Under the pieces are notes generated by a model. The model had not been told where the DNA came from. It made no database searches and was given only the letters and a program-made list of their open reading frames with translations. Made by a program: the position numbers and the translations under genes. DNA of 11,132 nucleotides from the NCBI GenBank assembly GCA_046596405.1, contig JBKJMN010000415.1, positions 1-11,132 of the forward strand, read 5' to 3'. This stretch comes from PALSA-1004 sp046596405. GTDB taxonomy: Bacteria > Pseudomonadota > Gammaproteobacteria > Burkholderiales > SG8-41. Below are positions 5,501 to 11,132 of this stretch, one piece after another. Each line of letters opens with the position of its first letter. Position 1 is the stretch's first letter.

Positions 5501-6664
5501 ATGAACTTCGAACTGAAGCCCGAGCAGCGCGCCATGGTGAACGCCGTGCGCGAACTCACCCAGGACAAATTCAAACCAAACGCGCTGAAGTATATGGATG
5601 GCACGTTCCCCTGGGACAACATGCGCGATCTCGCGAAGATCGGCGTCCTCGGGATGGCGGTGCCGGAGGAGTACGGCGGTCTCGGGCTGCCGGTGTTCGA
5701 TACCGCGCTCGTGCTCGAAGAGATCGCGAAGGGCTGCTACGTGACCGCGATGGCCGTCCTCGGCGAAGTCGGGGTGCAGTGCAAGATCCTCGACAATTTC
5801 GCGCCGCCGAGCATCAAGGAGCGCCTGCTGCCCGGCGTCTGCACCGCTGATGTGATCCTCGCCGTTTGCATGACGGAGCCGCATGCCGGCACCGACGTCG
5901 CGAATTACCGCACCAACGCCGACGTCCGCGGCGACAAGCTCGTGTTAAACGGCGTGAAGACCCTGATCAGCCGTGTCGATGAAGCGCACGCGTTCGTGGT
6001 ATTCAGCCGGATCGACAAGCGACCGGGCCGCGAAGGCATCGGCTGCGTCCTGATCGAGCGCGGCACACCGGGATTCGAGTGCACCGCGCGCTATCATACG
6101 ATGGGCGGCGAGAATCTGGCGGAGATCCGCTTTGAGAACTGTGAACTGCCGCTCGAAAACCTGATCATCCGCGAGGACGGGTTCCGCAAGCTGTTGAACG
6201 CGTTTAACACGCAACGCTGCCTTAACCCGAGCATTTCGTTGGGTCTCGCGGAAGGCGCATTCGAGGAGGCGGTCAAGTACGCGCGCGACCGCACTGCGTT
6301 CGGCCGTGTAATCGGCGAATTCCAGGCGATGCGCCACAAGCTCGCCGAAATGTACCGCGATATCGAAGCAAGCCGCTCGCTTCTGTATCGGGCGTGCGCG
6401 ACGGCGAATCCGTTCCCGGATCCGTACATGGCTGCGATCGCGAAAATCACCGTGAACGAAATGTCGCTCCGCGTGACCAGCGAAGCGATCCAGGTGCACG
6501 GCGGCTACGGCTTCACCGACGAGTTCCCGGTGTCGCGCTACTACCGGGGCGCACGTTACGGCTCGCTCGGTGGCGGCACGACGGAAACGCTGAAGGAGCT
6601 CGTCGGCAAGCGGATCATGACCAGCTTTCCGATTGATGGCTTCCTCGGCATGGGTACCTTCTGA
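5501..6664 (+). CDS. Acyl-CoA dehydrogenase family flavoprotein without the usual catalytic Glu
   Basis: A 387-residue soluble FAD enzyme of the acyl-CoA dehydrogenase fold, of normal family length. Seen in order: N-terminal helical domain with VPEEYGGLGLPV (54-65); the flavin/substrate signature CMTEPHAGTDVANYRTNA (123-140) leading into the middle beta domain; and the C-terminal helical domain with YARDRTAFGRVIGEFQAMRHKLAEM (260-284) and IQVHGGYGFTDEFPVSRYYR (330-349). The family's catalytic base is Glu in YEGT (MCAD Glu376) or, in isovaleryl- and long-chain enzymes, Glu in the LDLER helix. Here the first place is Gly358 (SLGGGTTE) and the second Gln238 (FNTQRCL), so neither has an acid. It may be a reductase, use another base, act on a substrate with an unusual proton, or be impaired. 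Sixteen bases separate it from the regulator and two from the CitE-like gene. The family is certain; the reaction is not. Confidence 0.92.
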   Translation: MNFELKPEQRAMVNAVRELTQDKFKPNALKYMDGTFPWDNMRDLAKIGVLGMAVPEEYGGLGLPVFDTALVLEEIAKGCYVTAMAVLGEVGVQCKILDNFAPPSIKERLLPGVCTADVILAVCMTEPHAGTDVANYRTNADVRGDKLVLNGVKTLISRVDEAHAFVVFSRIDKRPGREGIGCVLIERGTPGFECTARYHTMGGENLAEIRFENCELPLENLIIREDGFRKLLNAFNTQRCLNPSISLGLAEGAFEEAVKYARDRTAFGRVIGEFQAMRHKLAEMYRDIEASRSLLYRACATANPFPDPYMAAIAKITVNEMSLRVTSEAIQVHGGYGFTDEFPVSRYYRGARYGSLGGGTTETLKELVGKRIMTSFPIDGFLGMGTF

Positions 6665-6666
6665 CC

Positions 6667-7545
6667 ATGCGTTCGTTCCTGTTCGTTCCCGGCGACGACG
6701 AACGCAAGATCGCGAAAGCCATCGACTCCGCCGCGGATGCGCTGATCCTCGATCTCGAGGATGCAGTAGCGGCGCAGCGCAAGGCGGCGGCGCGCGAACT
6801 GTGCACGTCGGTGCTGCAGAGGGAGAAAACCCGCAAAAAAATGTTCGTGCGGATCAATGGCCTGGATACCCCCCACGCGCTGGCTGATCTCGCCGCAGTT
6901 GTCGCCGGCAAGCCGTTCGGCGTGATGCTGCCGAAATCGAGTTGCGGCGATGACGTGCGTCGAATTTCGTGGTATCTCGACGCGCTGGAAGCGCGCGACG
7001 GGATCGCGGCGGGAAGTATCCGCATTCTGCCTATCGTGACCGAGACGGCCGGGTCGATGTTCGGGCTCGGCAGCTATGCCGATCCCGCGATACCGCGGCT
7101 CTTTGGCATGCTGTGGGGCGGGGAGGACCTCGCTGCCGACGTGGGCGCCACCGGCAATCGTCGAGAGGACGGGCGCTACGCACCAGCGTACGAGCTCGCA
7201 CGCTCGTTGTGCCTGTTCGGGGCGGCGACGGCGAACGTGCTCGCGATCGACGCGGTATATACGAATTTTCGCGACTCAGCAGGACTCAAAGCCGAGGCGC
7301 TCGAGGGCCTGCGCAGCGGTTTCGGCGCGAAAGCCGCGATCCATCCCGCACAAATCGAAGTAATCAACGCGGCGTTCACGCCATCGCATTCGGATATCGA
7401 ATGGGCGGAGCGCGTCATTGCCGTCTTCGCGGCTGCCGGCGGTGGCGGGGTCGCCGCGATCGATGGCCAGATGCTCGACCGCCCGCATCTGCGCAGCGCG
7501 CTTCGCGTGCGCGAGCGCGCGCGTGGCGCCGATGCGCTCGACTGA
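6667..7545 (+). CDS. HpcH/HpaI aldolase, CitE-like beta-hydroxyacyl-CoA lyase
   Basis: A 292-residue TIM-barrel enzyme of the CitE-like family (citrate lyase beta subunit, malyl-CoA and citramalyl-CoA lyases). Members cleave a beta-hydroxyacyl-CoA to acetyl- or propionyl-CoA plus a 2-oxo acid with Mg2+, or hydrolyse malyl-CoA. Visible motifs: MRSFLFVPGDDERK at the N-terminus, LDLEDAV (28-34), FVRIN with Arg62, the metal site Glu126 in TETAGSM and Glu153/Asp154 in WGGEDLAAD, GFGAKAAIHPAQI (218-230) and DGQMLDRPH (266-274) from the C-terminal lid. All expected active-site segments are present, so it should be active. No other citrate lyase subunits are nearby, which argues for a stand-alone CoA-thioester lyase. 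ATG follows the dehydrogenase stop by two bases without a clear ribosome binding site, suggesting translational coupling. Citramalyl-CoA, malyl-CoA and related thioesters are all possible substrates. Confidence 0.9.
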   Translation: MRSFLFVPGDDERKIAKAIDSAADALILDLEDAVAAQRKAAARELCTSVLQREKTRKKMFVRINGLDTPHALADLAAVVAGKPFGVMLPKSSCGDDVRRISWYLDALEARDGIAAGSIRILPIVTETAGSMFGLGSYADPAIPRLFGMLWGGEDLAADVGATGNRREDGRYAPAYELARSLCLFGAATANVLAIDAVYTNFRDSAGLKAEALEGLRSGFGAKAAIHPAQIEVINAAFTPSHSDIEWAERVIAVFAAAGGGGVAAIDGQMLDRPHLRSALRVRERARGADALD

Positions 7546-7564
7546 TCCCAGTCCACAGGAATCC

Positions 7565-7572
7565 GGAGGAGG
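7565..7572 (+). promoter_or_regulatory. Ribosome binding site of the class III CoA-transferase gene
   Basis: GGAGGAGG almost abuts ATG 7574, leaving about four bases between its first GGAGG and the start codon. It supports this start over any upstream one in the same frame, which would overlap the lyase gene. Confidence 0.55.
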
Positions 7573-7573
7573 A

Positions 7574-8842
7574 ATGACCGCAGCACCATCAGCATTGAAC
7601 GAAGCGAAGCCGCATTACCCGCTGTCGGGCATTACCGTGCTCGATCTCTCGCACGTCTACAACGGGCCGTACGCCGCATTGCTGATGGCTTTGGCAGGTG
7701 CGACCGTGATCAAAATCGAGCCGCTCCATGGTGAGCATTTGCGCAGCCGCGGCGACCTCGGCGGGGCCGACCTCCCGTTCGCGATGCTTAACTCCAACAA
7801 GCAGCCGGTCACGCTTAACCTGAAGAGCGAACAAGGCTGCGAGCTCTTGCGGGAACTCGTAGCGCGCGCCGACATTCTGGTGGAGAACTTCGCCCCCGGT
7901 GTCATGGACCGGCTCGGCGTGGGCGCAGCGGAGCTGCACAAGATCAACCCGCGGCTGATCTACGGCTCCAGCTCAGGTTACGGTAAAGACGGCCCGTATC
8001 GCGACTATCCGGCGATGGATCTGGTGATGCAGGCGATGTCCGGCATTATAAATTCGACCGGTTTTCCGGATCAGCCGCCGGTCAAGTCGGGTGCGGCCGT
8101 ATGTGATTTCAGCGCCGGCATTCACCTCTATGGTGCAATCATGACCGCACTATACGAGCGTGAACGCACCGGCAAGGGCCGCGTCGTGGAAGTTGCGATG
8201 CAGGACGCCATCTATGCTTCGCTCGCGTCGAATTACGGGATGGTGCACGCGCGCGGGGACAGCGCCCCGGCGCGCACGGGCAACCGCCATGGCGGGCTCG
8301 GCATCGCGCCGTACAACGCCTATGCGACACGCGACGGTTACGTGGTGCTCAATTGCCCGGGCGATCATCATTTCCGCGCGGTCCTCGAGGTCATGGGCCG
8401 GCCTGACCTGCAAGAGGATGCGCGCTTCCACACGCGCTCTTCGCGCGTAGTCAATTTCGCAGCGGTCGACGAGCTTATCGAAAGCTGGACGAAGACGCTC
8501 ACCAAGGACGAGGTCGCCCAACGCATGCTCGCAGCCGCAGTACCGTGCGCTCCGGTGCGGGATCTCGTCGAGGTGATGAACGACGAGAACATGCACGCGC
8601 GCGGCAGCCTGCAATGGATCGATCATCCCAAACTTGGCCGCGTCGCCCTTCCTCATTCGCCTCTTGTCTTCGAAGGAACGCAGCGCCGGCCGCTAGAGCC
8701 CAGCCTGCCGCTCGGCGCCGGCAACGACGCCGTCTTCGGCGACTGGCTCGGCCATTCGGCAAAGGAGCTCGCGGCTTACAAGGCGGAGGGCGTCATCGGG
8801 TATTCGGAGGAGGAATTGGCGGCGAAGACCGAAGTTACCTGA
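7574..8842 (+). CDS. Class III CoA-transferase (CaiB/BaiF family)
   Basis: A 422-residue family III CoA-transferase; these form interlocked dimers and move CoA between acyl-CoA and a free acid through an aspartyl-CoA anhydride. The N-terminus PLSGITVLDLSHVYNGPYAA and the segment GATVIKIEP are typical. VENFAPGVMDRLGVG (103-117) and IYGSSSGYGKDGPY (129-142) follow. Asp178 in AAVCDFSAGIHLYGAIMTAL is the expected nucleophile and is present. The small C-terminal domain ends with the usual LGAGNDAVFGDWLGHS. ATG 7574 is chosen because GGAGGAGG lies directly upstream and the family N-terminus begins about 17 residues later; the longer frame from 7418 overlaps the lyase gene. It is the last gene of the compact run. 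It could be the true CoA-activating enzyme here if the CoA-transferase homologue at 2409 is inactive. The acid substrate is unknown. Confidence 0.93.
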   Translation: MTAAPSALNEAKPHYPLSGITVLDLSHVYNGPYAALLMALAGATVIKIEPLHGEHLRSRGDLGGADLPFAMLNSNKQPVTLNLKSEQGCELLRELVARADILVENFAPGVMDRLGVGAAELHKINPRLIYGSSSGYGKDGPYRDYPAMDLVMQAMSGIINSTGFPDQPPVKSGAAVCDFSAGIHLYGAIMTALYERERTGKGRVVEVAMQDAIYASLASNYGMVHARGDSAPARTGNRHGGLGIAPYNAYATRDGYVVLNCPGDHHFRAVLEVMGRPDLQEDARFHTRSSRVVNFAAVDELIESWTKTLTKDEVAQRMLAAAVPCAPVRDLVEVMNDENMHARGSLQWIDHPKLGRVALPHSPLVFEGTQRRPLEPSLPLGAGNDAVFGDWLGHSAKELAAYKAEGVIGYSEEELAAKTEVT

Positions 8843-8885
8843 GGGCGCACCGAGTCCGACGCGCGCGGACGGTTGCGTGCTTGGA

Positions 8886-8914
8886 TCGGCGAGCATCACG
8901 CGCGCGCTCGCCGA
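8886..8914. repeat. Nine-bp inverted repeat after the CoA-transferase gene
   Basis: TCGGCGAGC (8886-8894) and GCTCGCCGA (8906-8914) pair around an 11-base loop, 44 bases after the CoA-transferase stop. No T-run follows, so if it ends transcription it does so weakly; it may instead protect the 3' end of the operon message. The rest of 8843-9086 shows no convincing gene. Confidence 0.4.
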
Positions 8915-9009
8915 AACCGGATCGAGCATGAATCTCAAGCAAGTCCCGTCAAAGCCGGTCATCGGCGATTCGACGCGGCACCCGCGCAATGAGCCGGCCG
9001 CGCGCTCAG

Positions 9010-9017
9010 TATAGAAT
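9010..9017 (+). promoter_or_regulatory. Possible -10 region for the hydrolase-receptor pair
   Basis: TATAGAAT is an AT-rich island in GC-rich sequence, about 70 bases before ATG 9087, and contains two overlapping -10-like hexamers (TATAGA, TAGAAT). No good -35 hexamer is visible at the normal distance. The 244-bp gap before the next gene makes a separate promoter plausible. Confidence 0.35.
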
Positions 9018-9073
9018 GCGTCTTTTCAGTTCGCGCCGCGCGGAATCACACCCAAGCGCGGCAAATCAAACAC

Positions 9074-9078
9074 AGGAG
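9074..9078 (+). promoter_or_regulatory. Ribosome binding site of the alpha/beta hydrolase gene
   Basis: AGGAG is eight bases before ATG 9087 and fixes the start of the hydrolase. Confidence 0.65.
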
Positions 9079-9086
9079 CGGTAGCA

Positions 9087-10004
9087 ATGACCACGCAGTC
9101 GGCAGTCGAAGCAAAGGGGCAGGAGCACTGGACCAAAAAGGGCGAGGTCAAACTTTTTTTATTTGAGAAGCCCGCTACCGTAAAGCCAGTGCGCGGCACC
9201 ATCCTGTTCATACATGGCTCGTCGATGGCATCGACGCCGACGTTCGATCTGCAGGTGCCCGGGCGGCCGTACTCGTCGGCGATGGATTATTTCGCCTCCC
9301 AGGGCTACGACACGTGGTGCTTCGACATGGAAGGCTACGGCCGGTCCGACAAGTCGCGTGACATCAACTGCGATATCGCGAACGGCACTGACGACGCCAA
9401 AGCCGCGACGGACTACATCATGCACACGCGCGGCGTGAAAAATTTCCTGGTCTATGGAATTTCGTCCGGCGCGTTGCGCGCGGCAATGTTTGCGGAACGG
9501 CACCCCGAGCGCGTGGCACGACTGGCACTTGATGCTTTCGTGTGGACGGGGAAGGGCAGCCCGACGCTGGAAGAGCGGGCCAAGAAACTGCCGCAATTTC
9601 TCAAGATCAACCGCCGCCCGATTGACCGCGCATTCATGCACAGTGTGTTCGATCGCGATCATCCGGGCTGCGCCGAGAAGAAAGTCGTCGAGGTCTTCGC
9701 CGACGCGGTGCTGGCGCTCGACGATTCGATGCCGACGGGCACGTACGTCGACATGTGCTCGAAACTGCCAGTCGTCAATCCGGCAAAGATCACGGTGCCG
9801 TCGCTGGTATTGCGCGGCCAGTACGACGGCATCGCGAGTTTCGAGGACCTGATCGAGTTTTTCAAGCTGCTGCCGAATCCCGACAAGCAGTTCACCGTGA
9901 TGGCGGGGATTTCGCACGCCAGCTTCCAGCAGATCAATTACATGATGGTGTACCACATCCTGCTGGCCTTCTTCTCGCAGCCCGCGCCGGTTTACCGCGG
10001 CTGA
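9087..10004 (+). CDS. Alpha/beta-hydrolase fold enzyme
   Basis: A 305-residue alpha/beta hydrolase with no signal peptide, hence cytosolic. The oxyanion-hole strand is ILFIHGSSMAST (39-50). The nucleophile elbow is YGISSGALRAA with Ser126 in G-I-S-S-G. The acid Asp247 is in LVLRGQYDGIAS and the base His277 in AGISHASFQ. The triad is complete and in the normal order, so the enzyme should be active on an ester, lactone, thioester or carbon-carbon bond; sequence alone does not say which. The FDMEGYGRSDKS segment (79-90) is the usual strand after the oxyanion loop, and a helical lid spans roughly 150-215. Six bases separate it from the second Bug receptor, so the two form a transcription unit, perhaps linking uptake to hydrolysis of the imported compound. 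Confidence 0.9.
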   Translation: MTTQSAVEAKGQEHWTKKGEVKLFLFEKPATVKPVRGTILFIHGSSMASTPTFDLQVPGRPYSSAMDYFASQGYDTWCFDMEGYGRSDKSRDINCDIANGTDDAKAATDYIMHTRGVKNFLVYGISSGALRAAMFAERHPERVARLALDAFVWTGKGSPTLEERAKKLPQFLKINRRPIDRAFMHSVFDRDHPGCAEKKVVEVFADAVLALDDSMPTGTYVDMCSKLPVVNPAKITVPSLVLRGQYDGIASFEDLIEFFKLLPNPDKQFTVMAGISHASFQQINYMMVYHILLAFFSQPAPVYRG

Positions 10005-10010
10005 CCGCGC

Positions 10011-11033
10011 ATGGACGAAGATGGCTTGCGGCGCGGCGTGGCGGTGTTTTTCGCCGCATTGACCTGGGGCGCCGCCGATGTTTCTGCGCAGACCGCTTCG
10101 ACCGGCTCAGGACAGGCCGCTTCGACAGGCTCAGGACAGGCCTGGCCGGCCAAGCCGGTGCGCGTGATAGTCCCGTTCGAGCCGGGCGGCGGCACCGATA
10201 TACAGGCGCGGCTCATCGGCCGGAAATTCTACGACAGCTTCGGCCAGACGTTCATCACCGAGAATCGTGCCGGAGCGGGCGGCATGATAGGCGCGGAAGC
10301 GGTGGCGAAGGCCGCGCCCGACGGCTACACGTTGCTCTTCACATCGGCTTCGCTGGCGGTCAACGTAAGCCTTTACAAGAGAGCTGTGGTCGATCCGCTG
10401 CGCGATTTTGCGCCGGTTTCGTGGGTGTCGTCGACGCCGTTGGTGCTGGTTGTGCATCCGAGCACGCCGGCAAAAAATGTCCGCGAACTCGTCGCACTTG
10501 CCAAGCGCCGTGCCGGCGAGCTGAACGCGGCTTCCAACGGCAGCGGCACGACGAGCCACCTGTCGATCGAGATGTTGAAGCAGTTGGCGGGCGTGCAAAT
10601 CACGCACGTTCCGTACAAAGGCGGCGCGCCGTCGACCACCGCGGTGGTGTCGGGCGAAGTCGGCCTGGCCTTCCCGCCTATCCTCTCGGCGCAGCCGTTC
10701 ATCAAGAGCGGTAAAGTCAGGCCGCTCGCGGTCACCACCGCGAAACGCTCGTCCGCGTATCCCGAGCTGCCGGCAATTGCCGAAACCGTCGCCGGCTTCG
10801 AAACCAATAACTGGTATGCGTTCTTCGCGCCGGCGGGAACCCCGCAGGACATTATTGCAAAGCTGCAGGCAGAGACCGTCAAAGCCCTGAAAGCAGCCGA
10901 CGTGGGCGAATACATGAAGCGCGACGGCGCCGATCCGGTCGGCAGTACGCCGTCAGAGCTGGCCGCGTACTTCAGGCGCGAGGTGGCAAAGTACGCGAAG
11001 CTGATCAAAGCTGCCAACATACAGGTCGAGTGA
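10011..11033 (+). CDS. Bug-family TTT periplasmic substrate-binding receptor (second copy) with repeat-derived insert
   Basis: A 340-residue Bug/TctC-type receptor. The signal peptide runs from MDEDGLRRG through a hydrophobic core (VAVFFAALTWGAA) to a likely cleavage after Ala26 (DVSA/QT). Then comes an eight-residue unit, ASTGSGQA, present twice (29-44), and the mature domain starts as WPAKPVRVIVPFEPGGGTD. Later landmarks are TENRAGAGGMIGAEAVAKAAPDGYTLLF, THVPYKGGAPSTTAVVSGEV, KVRPLAVTTAKRSSAYPELPAIAE and APAGTPQDIIAKL. It differs clearly from the receptor at 1279-2283, so the two probably bind different ligands. ATG 10011 gives an acidic start before the basic residues, unusual for a signal peptide; a GTG at residue 10 is in frame but would remove the basic residues. 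It follows the hydrolase by six bases. The TTT membrane subunits are absent from the window. Confidence 0.93.
   Translation: MDEDGLRRGVAVFFAALTWGAADVSAQTASTGSGQAASTGSGQAWPAKPVRVIVPFEPGGGTDIQARLIGRKFYDSFGQTFITENRAGAGGMIGAEAVAKAAPDGYTLLFTSASLAVNVSLYKRAVVDPLRDFAPVSWVSSTPLVLVVHPSTPAKNVRELVALAKRRAGELNAASNGSGTTSHLSIEMLKQLAGVQITHVPYKGGAPSTTAVVSGEVGLAFPPILSAQPFIKSGKVRPLAVTTAKRSSAYPELPAIAETVAGFETNNWYAFFAPAGTPQDIIAKLQAETVKALKAADVGEYMKRDGADPVGSTPSELAAYFRREVAKYAKLIKAANIQVE
10095..10142 (+). repeat. Two tandem 24-bp repeats inside a coding region
   Basis: Units 10095-10118 and 10119-10142 differ at one base. Each carries the core GGCTCAGGACAGGCC preceded by GCTTCGAC. From memory, CTTCGACAGGCTCAGGACAGG is a dispersed repeat frequent in many bacterial genomes, usually between genes. 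Here it is in frame and adds ASTGSGQA twice just after the signal-peptide cleavage site of the second Bug receptor, a place tolerant of a flexible linker. Confidence 0.8.
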
Positions 11034-11082
11034 TTATTGAAAATTGCATAACCTTGTGACAATAAACCTTCCCTCATCCCCA

Positions 11083-11105
11083 CCCTTCTCCCGGGGGGAG
11101 AAGGG
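11083..11105. repeat. Hairpin repeat after the second Bug receptor, possible terminator
   Basis: CCCTTCTCCC (11083-11092) and GGGAGAAGGG (11096-11105) form a perfect 10-bp stem around a GGG loop, 50 bases after the receptor stop. The flank CCCTCATCCCCA before it resembles a dispersed intergenic repeat that I recall from many bacterial genomes. CCTCCGGGAGAG at the very end of the window may start a second hairpin, cut by the edge. No T-run follows, so it could act as a weak or factor-assisted terminator or protect the message end. Confidence 0.6.
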
Positions 11106-11132
11106 CTTACCTTCCCTCTACCTCCGGGAGAG

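Noticed and set aside
8877..9014. Short open frame from GTG, about 45 codons, in the gap after the class III CoA-transferase gene.
   Set aside because: No ribosome binding site, no family resemblance, and it contains the hairpin at 8886-8914; it may be a decayed gene end but nothing supports this.

Overview
This GC-rich window reads as accessory catabolic DNA from a betaproteobacterium, most likely Burkholderiales. That placement is inferred from the gene families: two Bug-type periplasmic receptors of the tripartite tricarboxylate transporter (TTT) system, a GntR/FadR-type regulator, and a block of CoA-dependent catabolic enzymes. No ribosomal RNA, tRNA, CRISPR array or phage gene was seen.

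Layout. On the minus strand, a Bug receptor (start 2283) is followed by an iron-alcohol-dehydrogenase-fold protein related to maleylacetate reductases (start 1228). A 126-bp divergent promoter region (2284-2408) holds a perfect 30-bp AT-rich palindrome, probably an operator. On the plus strand comes an acetyl-CoA hydrolase/4-hydroxybutyrate CoA-transferase family protein (to 3662). A 267-bp non-coding element with near-perfect terminal inverted repeats (3652-3918) overlaps its 3' end. Then comes a tight run: enoyl-CoA hydratase (3935-4726), overlapping by 4 bp a GntR/FCD regulator (4723-5484), then an acyl-CoA dehydrogenase (5501-6664), a CitE/HpcH-type lyase (6667-7545) and a class III (CaiB/BaiF) CoA-transferase (7574-8842). 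After a 244-bp gap with a possible promoter, an alpha/beta hydrolase (9087-10004) and a second Bug receptor (10011-11033) form a pair. The window ends in a hairpin repeat.

How the parts may work together (inference). The Bug receptors would capture an organic acid outside the inner membrane. One or both CoA-transferases would make its CoA thioester. The acyl-CoA dehydrogenase and hydratase would desaturate and hydrate it. The CitE-like lyase would split the resulting 3-hydroxyacyl-CoA into acetyl- or propionyl-CoA plus a 2-oxo acid. The CoA-transferase/hydratase/CitE-lyase trio resembles itaconate degradation (Ict/Ich/Ccl, RipABC), but the substrate cannot be read from sequence. TctA/TctB membrane subunits are not in the window.

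The most striking point is that three enzymes seem to have lost textbook catalytic residues while keeping intact reading frames. The CoA-transferase has Gly where the family has its CoA-accepting Glu. The acyl-CoA dehydrogenase lacks Glu at both known catalytic-base positions. The dehydrogenase at 53-1228 lacks all four metal ligands of iron alcohol dehydrogenases. These come from alignments made by eye against remembered family sequences and need a computed check. The hydratase, CitE-like lyase, CaiB-type transferase and alpha/beta hydrolase keep their expected active-site residues.
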